Part shown: positions 1 to 6,075 of the stretch, piece by piece
How positions within the stretch are numbered: the first letter of the stretch is position 1
Layout of the letters: each line of letters starts with the position of its first letter
Assembly (NCBI GenBank): GCA_947487745.1
Contig: CANKXQ010000082.1
Location: forward strand, 1 to 6,327
Length of the DNA stretch: 6,327 nt
From: Spartobacteria bacterium
Lineage (GTDB): Bacteria; Verrucomicrobiota; Verrucomicrobiia; Chthoniobacterales; Terrimicrobiaceae
Reading direction: 5' to 3'
Notes under the pieces: model-generated
Database searches by the model: none
What the model was told of the DNA's origin: nothing
What the model saw: only the letters and a program-made list of their open reading frames with translations
Translations under genes and position numbers: made by a program

Positions 1-945
1 GGGCGGCCCACGCGATTGGAGCCTGTGTGCAACCCATACAAGGATACAGAGCCATGGCAGGACAAGAAATACCGCGACGCCGGCCACGGTGACATCAAAC
101 AGGCGCTTGGCCACGCGATTCAAGGGACTCTCGAGTGGTTCCCTCCGGAAGTGGACGAAGTTCAAGCCGTCAATCTCCGCACTCCAAGCGCGCGCTCCGA
201 AGCGGGATTCCAAGTCATCCCAGAAGATAAGCCTCGCGCCCTGACTCTCCGCGAGGTTCAGCGCGCGCATCAACTCCTGCGAGTCCGAGGGCGGTTCCAT
301 CCACATTAACACATCCGGCCGCTCGGTATGAAAAATCCGCTCCAGTTGGTCTGGAGAACCAAGCCGACTGCGAGCCATTTCAGTGGAACGAAAACCTTCC
401 GGGGCGACAACGCCTGTGACGGTTATTCCCATGCGCTGCTGGCGTCTCAACCAGGCGGCGATCCGCTCCTCTTTGCGGAATTCGCTGTGCCGCGTGATTA
501 GTAAAAATTTCTGCCTCGTGTTTTTTGAAAAAACCAGAGGCAGGACGAAATGCGGCATCGCAAGATTTGTGGCTGCCAAAGAGAGATAAAGAACAGGCAA
601 CCATGAAAACAGGAATATACGGGATATTTCCTTGTCTTTCGTGGCAACAAGAAACACAGCCATCACGATTCCCACAAAAAGCGTTTGCCGGCCCGCAAGG
701 ATCAACCGGGCGGGAAAAAGACCGGAGAGCTTCGCTGCATCGTCATCTGCACAGTAGGCAGCCCTTAGGAGGAGTGCGGCAACAGCGATTGCCCCATAGA
801 GACTATACCCTTCGAACCCACCCACCATCTCCTTGCCAGCAAAGAGCGTGATAAAGGCAAACCACGCAGCAAAGCAAAGCGCCATGGAAGTGGCTTGGAA
901 CAAAGCATGGATGGAGACCGCTCCCCTTTGTCTTTCTCGAATCAT
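1..945 (-). CDS. Polyprenyl glycosylphosphotransferase (WcaJ/WbaP-like initiating sugar transferase), 3' end cut by window edge
   Basis: The frame is open for 315 codons from the ATG at 945 to base 1 with no stop, so the gene continues outside the window. Members of this family transfer a sugar-1-phosphate from a nucleotide sugar to undecaprenyl phosphate in the inner membrane, the first step of exopolysaccharide or O-antigen repeat synthesis. Seen here: four hydrophobic segments (about residues 14-35, 49-66, 83-101, 110-133), then a soluble alpha/beta region (about 147-265) matching the usual CoA-binding-like domain. Next comes KRLFD at 280-284 followed by a hydrophobic stretch (about 285-305) and QSRGPP at 310-315, the typical opening of the bacterial sugar transferase catalytic domain. 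The rest of that domain, including the catalytic residues, lies beyond base 1. The glycine-rich motif usually opening the middle domain is not obvious (LLITRHSEF instead). The start overlaps the stop of the ligase-like gene upstream (ATGA), which supports both the start and co-translation. The sugar cannot be predicted from this part. Confidence 0.85.
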   Translation of the reverse strand, partial: MIRERQRGAVSIHALFQATSMALCFAAWFAFITLFAGKEMVGGFEGYSLYGAIAVAALLLRAAYCADDDAAKLSGLFPARLILAGRQTLFVGIVMAVFLVATKDKEISRIFLFSWLPVLYLSLAATNLAMPHFVLPLVFSKNTRQKFLLITRHSEFRKEERIAAWLRRQQRMGITVTGVVAPEGFRSTEMARSRLGSPDQLERIFHTERPDVLMWMEPPSDSQELMRALNLAESQGARLIFWDDLESRFGARAWSAEIDGLNFVHFRREPLESPLNRVAKRLFDVTVAGVAVFLVLPWLCILVWVAHRLQSRGPP

Positions 946-2381
946 TGTGGATCGTTGGGTGTTCTTGGGATTCTGTTCACCAAGCTATCTGGGATTGGAC
1001 GCTCTGCTAATTCATTTTTGCTCGATTTGAGCCGTTTGGGGGATTTCAACCCCCATGCGATCCCTGCAATAGTTATGCTGTAAAGCTGCAACGAGGCGAT
1101 TTGAAGCGGGAAGTCCACCAACGCGTGTAGCGTGACGCCCGCCAGCGAGAAAGCGCATGCGCCCGAAAGAAGGCGTCTCCCTTCGGCCTCTTTGTGCAGG
1201 CTTTGCCGGATGCCACAAAAAATCGCACCTCCCATGATTGCAAACCAAGCTGATGCTCCTGCCCAGCCCCATTCCATAGGAGTTTGCAAGGCATCCGAGT
1301 GGGCTTTGTCCCACCGGCCCTTGAGTGAACTCCCTGACTTGTGGCGATGAATGTCAAAGATTGTTTCAAATGTTCCCGGTCCGAATCCAAGGATCCCAGC
1401 AGAAGGAAGGGAGTTTTTTACAATAACCTCATAGGCCTGGTAGCGCCCATCCTCTTGTGGTGTGTTTTTCCAAAGTCCGATATCCCATCGCTTCAGCGTC
1501 GCCTCGACTCCGAAGGAAAAGGCAAGAGCCCCTGCCAGCGTGGTCAAAACAATAGCGAATCCGGCTAGAGAGATGGTGGTTTTGCGTTCAGCGCTTTTCC
1601 ATTGCATCAAGCCCATGGCTATTCCCATTCCAAGGAGAAGGATCGCGCACACCACATTTGCGGCCCTCGAGACATTCACAAAACCTGCTGCGGCGGTTAT
1701 CAAAGCGGCCAGCGTCCATAAGACCCTTTTTCCTTCGGAACCTCGATCCAGCCATGCTTTCAAAGCCAGTGCCGTGATCAAGGGAAGAACCAGATTGATA
1801 AACGCCCCGGCATTCGCGTGATAGCGAAAGACGGCAAAAAATGTTTGGCCCACATTGCGGTCAAGATCCCAAAAAATCGAGGGTGCGTTGGTGAGCCTTT
1901 GCGTTATCCCAAGAACGACCAAGCTCAATCCGGTGGATGCGAGAGTCACCCAGAGCCTCTTCCTCCACAGGCTGTTTTGAACCATATCGCAGGCTATAGA
2001 GAACGCGCCCAGAAGTCCCGTGCTTAAGAGAAGGGAGGGAACAACAAGGCCTGCTTCATAAAAACCGGGCCAACCGGGGAGGGGAGGAATCCTGTCGACA
2101 AAAACGCGTGCGCCTTCGATGAAACGCCGCTGAGCGTTCCAAGTCATAAACCAGCCTTGGACCAACAAAAAGACCACCGCCAGTCCTGCCAGCAAAGGGA
2201 TGCGCGGCAGTCTTGACTTGGCAAGGAGTCCCAAGAGAAACAAGCCGGTATTGGCAAGGAGGAGCCATATTACTGCATCTCGGGACCATTCGCGTGTGCC
2301 TCCATACATCCAGGCGCTGAGCACGATGTTCCCAAGAAAAAACCATCGCGATGCGGCGAGGGGAAGTTCGGCAGGCTTCAT
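942..2381 (-). CDS. O-antigen ligase/polymerase-like membrane protein (Wzy/WaaL family)
   Basis: A 479-residue polytopic inner-membrane protein with about a dozen hydrophobic segments and a long loop before the last ones, the layout of Wzy polymerases and WaaL-type ligases. In the numbering from this ATG, the loop region carries GFGPGTF (about 332-338), AHSDALQ (about 360-366) and a following GWAGA. HALVDFPLQI sits at about 419-428. These match the conserved 'GxGPGxF', 'AHNxyLQ' and 'HSxVDFPLQ' features of the O-antigen ligase family as I know it. SRAAN at about 238-242 corresponds to the family's usual SRG-type motif. The protein probably acts on undecaprenyl-linked glycan at the periplasmic face, either polymerising repeats or ligating them; sequence alone does not decide which. 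I chose ATG at 2381. A TTG at 2396, directly after an in-frame stop, would add five residues. Its TGA overlaps the ATG of the glycosylphosphotransferase, supporting one exopolysaccharide operon. No strong ribosome binding site is visible. Confidence 0.88.
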   Translation of the reverse strand: MKPAELPLAASRWFFLGNIVLSAWMYGGTREWSRDAVIWLLLANTGLFLLGLLAKSRLPRIPLLAGLAVVFLLVQGWFMTWNAQRRFIEGARVFVDRIPPLPGWPGFYEAGLVVPSLLLSTGLLGAFSIACDMVQNSLWRKRLWVTLASTGLSLVVLGITQRLTNAPSIFWDLDRNVGQTFFAVFRYHANAGAFINLVLPLITALALKAWLDRGSEGKRVLWTLAALITAAAGFVNVSRAANVVCAILLLGMGIAMGLMQWKSAERKTTISLAGFAIVLTTLAGALAFSFGVEATLKRWDIGLWKNTPQEDGRYQAYEVIVKNSLPSAGILGFGPGTFETIFDIHRHKSGSSLKGRWDKAHSDALQTPMEWGWAGASAWFAIMGGAIFCGIRQSLHKEAEGRRLLSGACAFSLAGVTLHALVDFPLQIASLQLYSITIAGIAWGLKSPKRLKSSKNELAERPIPDSLVNRIPRTPNDPQ

Positions 2382-2402
2382 TCGTTTCGGTGTCAATCAC
2401 GC

Positions 2403-2432
2403 ACCATAGGAATGCATATCCCGGAGCGTCAA
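2403..2432 (-). promoter_or_regulatory. Candidate sigma70-type promoter for the polysaccharide genes
   Basis: On the minus strand, TTGACG (2432-2427) is followed after 18 bases by TATGGT (2408-2403), a reasonable -35/-10 pair. Transcription would begin near 2396, leaving a leader of only about 15 bases before the ATG at 2381. The site lies in the divergent gap between the ligase-like gene and the lipoprotein pair, where a promoter is expected. This is a consensus match by eye only. I could not identify an equally good promoter for the plus-strand genes. Confidence 0.3.
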
Positions 2433-2473
2433 TGCGGTTGCAACAAGCAACGCCATGCGACATCGTGCTGGCA

Positions 2474-2722
2474 ATGATCCTTTGGCGGTTTTTCCTCGGT
2501 CTTGTTGTCCTTGCTGTCACGGGCTGCTCCACCCATGGCGGAGCCGTTCCGGATAGGCTGAAAACCCGTCTTCTGGTGAGGGAAAAGCAGTCTCTTGATC
2601 GTGCCGCCATGGCTCGACTTGAGGCATCCCAAGAGCAGGAGGCTGCCGGTCTGATCGAGGTGGCTTTGCCTGAGCCCGACCTCTCCTGCCCTGTTGTCGA
2701 ACTTATTCCATGGAAGGATTAA
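2474..2722 (+). CDS. Small predicted lipoprotein, unknown function
   Basis: An 82-residue protein starting at ATG 2474 with a classic lipoprotein signal: a short N-terminus with one arginine, a hydrophobic core (about residues 6-16) and the lipobox VTGC with the modified cysteine at 18. The mature part is about 64 residues, charged and probably helical around residues 28-58 (rich in Arg, Glu, Gln, Ala), then a proline-containing tail with one more cysteine (DLSCPVVE). It should be exported and lipidated, sitting in the inner or outer membrane. I recognise no family. ATG 2432 in the same frame would add 14 residues before the signal peptide and is less natural. The stop is 5 bases before the start of the second lipoprotein gene, so the two are probably co-transcribed. 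No strong Shine-Dalgarno sequence precedes it. Confidence 0.65.
   Translation: MILWRFFLGLVVLAVTGCSTHGGAVPDRLKTRLLVREKQSLDRAAMARLEASQEQEAAGLIEVALPEPDLSCPVVELIPWKD
2712..2718 (+). promoter_or_regulatory. Ribosome binding site of the second lipoprotein gene
   Basis: GGAAGGA lies 9 bases before ATG 2728, inside the last codons of the preceding lipoprotein gene. It favours ATG 2728 over the in-frame ATG 2710, which overlaps the upstream gene and would put extra residues before the signal peptide. Confidence 0.55.
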
Positions 2723-2727
2723 TATCG

Positions 2728-3357
2728 ATGAACTTTTCGCCTCAGAGGTTTCTATCTTTGATTCTGATCGGACTCGCACTCCTCAACGGTTGCACGGCTA
2801 TGAAAACCGAGTCTCACTTTGAAGCCTTCGACGGACCGACCGAACGAGCTGCGTCATTCTATGTCTTGGAGAACTTTCACGCTCTGAATCTCCGTTTGGA
2901 AACCCGTCTTGCAGCCGATTTGAATGCCGAGCTTTCGAAGAGGGGGCTTCGCATGGCCCCCGATTCCCAAAAGGCGGATATCATCCTTGTGCCAACCCTC
3001 GGCCGCATTCGCACTGGCGATCGCCATGATCAAGAATCGTCCACAAACTTGCGTAGTCTCGAGACCGCTCGAACGCGCCTGCCATCCGCTTCGGCTGCGG
3101 GTATGACGCAAGCTCGGGAACGAAACATATCCCAAACTTTTATTGCATCGATCCACGCCGAGCCTGACTGGCGCGTTGGGCTTCTTCTCACAGCCTACGA
3201 TCGCAAGGTCTTTGAAGAGTTCGACCCGCGCGGGAAGCTTTTGAATCCCTGCTGGAGGACCTATGCTTGCATGTCGATCGATGAGACATCGTGGCAGGCA
3301 GCGTCCCAGCCACTGATCGAAGCTATTGCTGAAAGTGTGGATGCTAATCTGCGTTAG
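2728..3357 (+). CDS. Predicted lipoprotein, unknown function (possibly DUF4136-like)
   Basis: A 209-residue protein starting at ATG 2728, preceded by GGAAGGA (2712-2718) at suitable spacing. This start gives a clean signal peptide (MNFSPQRF, then a hydrophobic core) ending in the lipobox LNGC with the lipidated cysteine at 22. An upstream in-frame ATG at 2710 would overlap the previous gene and is less likely. The mature part has a helical region (about 50-72), then KADIILVPTLG (82-92), a Ser/Thr/Arg-rich low-complexity linker (about 95-130), and a C-terminal part with two close cysteines (175 and 181) that could pair in the periplasm. The order 'helix, polar stretch, ADIILVPxLG' recalls DUF4136-type lipoproteins, but this is a weak resemblance and I do not assign the family. 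It follows the 82-residue lipoprotein gene by 5 bases, and its stop overlaps the stop of mpl on the other strand. Confidence 0.8.
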   Translation: MNFSPQRFLSLILIGLALLNGCTAMKTESHFEAFDGPTERAASFYVLENFHALNLRLETRLAADLNAELSKRGLRMAPDSQKADIILVPTLGRIRTGDRHDQESSTNLRSLETARTRLPSASAAGMTQARERNISQTFIASIHAEPDWRVGLLLTAYDRKVFEEFDPRGKLLNPCWRTYACMSIDETSWQAASQPLIEAIAESVDANLR

Positions 3358-4736
3358 AGACGCTCCAGGAGCTTTTGGTGGATGCCGTCGAATCCGCCGT
3401 TGCTGAAGACCACGACGATGTCGCCGGATTTCACAAGCGGCTTCAGGCGCTCGATAATCGCGTCGGCGGTCGGTTCGTAGTAGGCGGGCCTGCCAGAGGC
3501 GGCAATATCCGAGACCACGCGCTCGGGGTTCAAACGCTCGTTTTCAGGTAGTTGGTCGAGCCGGGCGATTTGGGAAATGAAGGCACCATCCGCATCGGCA
3601 AAGGCCTTGGGCAAATCCTCCTGAAATACCGCCCGGCGTGTGGTGTTCGAGCGCGGTTCAAAAAGCGCCCAGAGTCGCGCATTGCCGAATTTCTTGCGCA
3701 GGCCGGCGAGTGTTTCGCGAATGGCCGTCGGGTGATGTCCAAAATCATCGATGATCGTGATCCCGTTCACTGTGCCCCGCACTTCTTGGCGGCGTCGTAT
3801 GCCTTGGAATGAAGCCAAGGCCGCGCGGATCTTGTCGGCAGGAATGCCGTAGTAGTGGGCGGCAGAGGCCGCCATCGCTGCGTTGCGTATGTTGAAATCC
3901 CCCGAGAGCGGGATGAAAAAAGTCTCGCCGAAAAGCTCGAAGCTGGAGCCCTCTGGCTTGTGGACGACATGCCGAATCTGGTTGCCGCAATTCGGCGAGA
4001 AGCCGACCTCCACAACCGGCGCAGGACATTTTTGAGCGGTATCGATGCAATTGGGATCGTCACCGTTCAGGAGAACCATGCCTTCGGATGGCACGATGTT
4101 CAGCAAGCGGCGGAAGCTGGTTTTGATCTCGTCGAGGTCGCGATAAATGTCTGCATGGTCGAACTCGATGTTGTTCACGATGACGAGTTCGGGCAGGTAG
4201 TGGACGAATTTGGACCGCTTGTCGAAGAAGGCGGTGTCGTATTCGTCGCCTTCAATGATGAAATACTTCGAGTCCCGCAGACAGGCTCCCTGACCGAGAT
4301 TCGACGGAATGCCACCGATGAGGTAGCCGGGTTCGAGCCCAGCGGATTCAAAAATCCACGCCAGGATCGAGGTGGTCGTCGTTTTGCCATGCGTGCCGGT
4401 GACGACCAGATTGTGCCGCCCGCGCAGAACGAAATGACGCAGCGTCTCGGGCATCGAGAGGTAGAGCAACTTGCGGTTCAGAACGGCCTCCACAGCGGCA
4501 TTGCCGCGCGACATGGCGTTCCCGATCACGATCAAATCCGCCGCCGGGATGTCATCCGGTTGGAAGCCTTTTGTGATGGCGACGCCCTTGGATTCCAGAA
4601 AAGTGGACATCGGCGGATAGACATTGTCGTCCTGGCCGGTGACCTTGAAGCCCTTGTCTTTCATCGCGGCCGCGACGGATCCCATCGCTGTGCCGCAGAT
4701 GCCGAGAAAGTGCACATGCTGCGGGGTGTCGTTCAT
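3354..4736 (-). CDS. mpl: UDP-N-acetylmuramate:L-alanyl-gamma-D-glutamyl-meso-diaminopimelate ligase
   Basis: This cytoplasmic ATP-dependent Mur-family ligase joins the recycled tripeptide L-Ala-D-Glu-mDAP directly to UDP-MurNAc, returning cell-wall fragments to peptidoglycan synthesis. From ATG 4736 it has 460 residues, close to E. coli Mpl (about 457). Visible features: an N-terminal Rossmann loop GICGTAMGS (12-20), the ATP P-loop GTHGKTTT (114-121), IEGDEYDTAFFDKRSKF (161-177), which is typical of Mpl rather than MurC, NNIEFDHADIY (188-198), GDFNIRNA (279-286), DDFGHHPTA (330-338), EPRSNTTRR (360-368) and SNGGFDGIH (445-453). The frame stays open up to 4844, but the Rossmann domain begins a few residues after ATG 4736. 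This ATG also overlaps the stop of the small ORF upstream (ATGA), so I chose it. The TAA overlaps the stop of the convergent lipoprotein gene. The presence of Mpl implies mDAP-type peptidoglycan and a recycling pathway. Confidence 0.95.
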   Translation of the reverse strand: MNDTPQHVHFLGICGTAMGSVAAAMKDKGFKVTGQDDNVYPPMSTFLESKGVAITKGFQPDDIPAADLIVIGNAMSRGNAAVEAVLNRKLLYLSMPETLRHFVLRGRHNLVVTGTHGKTTTTSILAWIFESAGLEPGYLIGGIPSNLGQGACLRDSKYFIIEGDEYDTAFFDKRSKFVHYLPELVIVNNIEFDHADIYRDLDEIKTSFRRLLNIVPSEGMVLLNGDDPNCIDTAQKCPAPVVEVGFSPNCGNQIRHVVHKPEGSSFELFGETFFIPLSGDFNIRNAAMAASAAHYYGIPADKIRAALASFQGIRRRQEVRGTVNGITIIDDFGHHPTAIRETLAGLRKKFGNARLWALFEPRSNTTRRAVFQEDLPKAFADADGAFISQIARLDQLPENERLNPERVVSDIAASGRPAYYEPTADAIIERLKPLVKSGDIVVVFSNGGFDGIHQKLLERL

Positions 4737-4873
4737 TTTTGAGATGGAGAGTCTGATTTCGAAGAGGGCGTGCGAAAGCGCATGAGAAGGATGATTTTTA
4801 GAACCATCACTGCGACGCCGACGAGGATGATTGGCAGCGTCCACCGCTTGGCGCGGGATGGATTAATAAACAT
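4733..4873 (-). CDS. Small single-pass membrane protein (46 residues), unknown function
   Basis: A short ORF from ATG 4873 to TGA 4735-4733 encodes 46 residues. The N-terminus is basic (R7, K9, R10), followed by a clear hydrophobic segment (about 12-31, [20 protein letters not shown]) with one internal lysine, arginines at 32 and 34, and a Ser-rich hydrophilic tail ([10 protein letters not shown]). It overlaps the last 11 bases of the cysJ-like gene, and its TGA overlaps the ATG of mpl (ATGA), so it fills the otherwise empty 126-bp gap exactly. That packing, plus the transmembrane helix, is the main argument that it is real. AAAGG directly abuts the ATG, too close to be a good ribosome binding site, so translation would depend on coupling to the gene upstream. 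I recognise no family. The alternative is that the gap is merely non-coding and the frame is open by chance. Confidence 0.5.
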   Translation of the reverse strand: MFINPSRAKRWTLPIILVGVAVMVLKIILLMRFRTPSSKSDSPSQK

Positions 4874-6019
4874 CCTTTCTGTAGCGCTTCTCTTTTTTGA
4901 GAGCGTCCACATATTCCTTCGCTTGCTCGGCCGTCATGTTGCCATGGCGCTCGGCGATGGTGTGGAGTGCGGCATCGACATCTTTGGCCATGTTCTTCGC
5001 ATCGCCGCAGACATAGAAATAACCGCCCTTTTGGAGCCAGTCGTGGAGTTCCGCGCCGTGCTCGAGCATACGGTGCTGAACATAGATTTTTTCGGCCTGG
5101 TCGCGTGAGAAGGCTGTGGTGAGCTTCGTCAAAACACCCGAAGCGTGGGCGGCTTCGAATTCGTCCTGATAGAGGTAGTCGGTGGAAGCCTTTTGATCGC
5201 CGAAGAAAACCCAGTTCGGTCCCTTGGCTCCCGTGGCCTTGCGTTCTTGAAGAAAGGCGCGGAAGGGTGCGATGCCTGTGCACCGGTGCCTGGGCCGACC
5301 ATGATCACCGGAGCGTCGGGGTTTTCAGGCACGCGGAAATGTTTCGCCGTATGCACGAAGACAGGGACAGAGCCCGAGTCCACGCGCTCCGCGAGGTAGC
5401 TGGAGCAAACGCCCTCGCGGTCACGCTGGCTGTGCTCCACTTTGTAGCGGACGACAGCGACTGTGAGGTGAACGGATTCGCCAACGGCACGCTGAGAGGA
5501 GGCGATGGAGTAAAGGCGGGGCTGGAGCTTGCGAAGGACTTTGACGAATTCCTCGGGAGTGAAGCGGGCGGCGGTGAACTCTTGAAGCACATCCAGAACA
5601 TCACGACCCCAGAGGAAATTTTCCAACGCAGCCTTTTCCTCGGGGAGGAAGAGGTTGGCGAGAAAAGCTCCCGAACTGTCCTTTTCGGCGACTGCCAAAA
5701 GAAGCTGCTTGGAAGGCTCCGTAAGGATGTAGCTCTTGGTGAGGGCATCACGCATGGAGGCTGGCGCGCCGTCTGCCGTGGTAACCTGCTCTTCGCCCGA
5801 AAATCCCAGTTCCTTGAGGACGAGTTCCACGAGAGTGGGATTGTTCGATGCAAAGACTCCCAGCGAGTCGCCGACTTCATAGGCGAGTCCCGAGCCTTCG
5901 AGCGAGATTTCAAAATGGCGTGTATCCTTGTTCGACCCTTCGCCCGTCAGTTTGCGATTTACAGACAGCTTGGCCGGAAAGGGGTTCTTGCGTGAGTAAC
6001 CGGATTCCGTTGATGACAT
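4863..6019 (-). pseudogene. cysJ: Sulfite reductase flavoprotein (CysJ-like, FAD/NADPH part only), interrupted by a frameshift
   Basis: The intact product would be a ferredoxin-NADP reductase-type protein passing electrons from NADPH through FAD to sulfite reductase in assimilatory sulfur metabolism. The first frame (6019 down to about 5285) carries the CysJ-like opening PFPAKLSVNRKLTG (13-26), the FAD motif RLYSIASS (168-175), GVCSSYLA (203-210) and the NADPH motif VGPGTG (241-246). Directly after it the frame is wrong and runs to a TGA at 5131-5129. In another frame, from about 5276 to TAA 4865-4863, the expected continuation follows: [16 protein letters not shown], then [22 protein letters not shown] and the C-terminal RYRKDVY, which matches the end of E. 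coli CysJ. Removing 8 extra bases gives a continuous 382-residue protein. There is no N-terminal flavodoxin (FMN) domain as in the roughly 600-residue CysJ, and no room for one downstream of argG. The start ATG 6019 has no strong ribosome binding site. The interruption could be a true mutation or an assembly error. Confidence 0.85.
5275..5290. repeat. Imperfect 8-bp tandem duplication causing the cysJ frameshift
   Basis: On the plus strand, cctgtgca (5275-5282) is followed directly by ccggtgcc (5283-5290); they agree at 6 of 8 positions. Deleting one 8-base unit restores GPGTGIAPF and joins the two halves of the flavoprotein frame exactly. The length change (+8) is not a homopolymer miscount. 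TGCCTG also occurs on both sides (5273-5278 and 5287-5292), which could have favoured slippage. Confidence 0.7.
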
Positions 6020-6075
6020 AGATTATTGATTAAAGGGATGTGGTGCTATTGGTGCAAGAGTGATTCGGTCTTCGT

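Noticed and set aside
16..851. Several short plus-strand frames and one 74-codon minus-strand frame in the left part
   Set aside because: They are out of frame with the continuous 315-codon glycosylphosphotransferase that covers the whole stretch.
2437..2451. Small inverted repeat GTTGC-AACAA-GCAAC in the divergent gap
   Set aside because: A 5-base stem is too short to call an operator or terminator, and no T-run follows on either strand.
2056..2610. A 184-codon minus-strand frame across the ligase-like start and the first lipoprotein gene
   Set aside because: It overlaps two better-supported genes on opposite strands and has the Arg/Pro/Ser-rich composition of an out-of-frame reading.
3855..4742. 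A long open frame (295 codons) on the plus strand opposite mpl
   Set aside because: The minus-strand frame encodes an unmistakable Mpl with all its motifs. The antisense product has no recognisable domain and is a shadow of GC-rich codon usage.
4737..4844. Extension of mpl at its N-terminus by 36 codons
   Set aside because: The Rossmann domain starts right after ATG 4736, the extra residues are Arg/Ser/His-rich with no family match, and the space is better explained by the small membrane ORF.
5129..5132. Programmed frameshifting or coupled re-initiation (TTGA overlap of the two cysJ halves)
   Set aside because: No slippery heptamer or stimulatory structure is visible at the break. The TTG lies deep inside the NADPH domain, so the two pieces would not make a sensible split enzyme.
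5267..5995. A 242-codon open frame on the plus strand opposite the cysJ-like gene
   Set aside because: It mirrors the true reductase frame and resembles no known protein.
6020..6075. Terminator or regulatory RNA between argG and the cysJ-like gene
   Set aside because: The 56 bases contain no convincing hairpin or T-run; only a short GGTGC repeat is visible.
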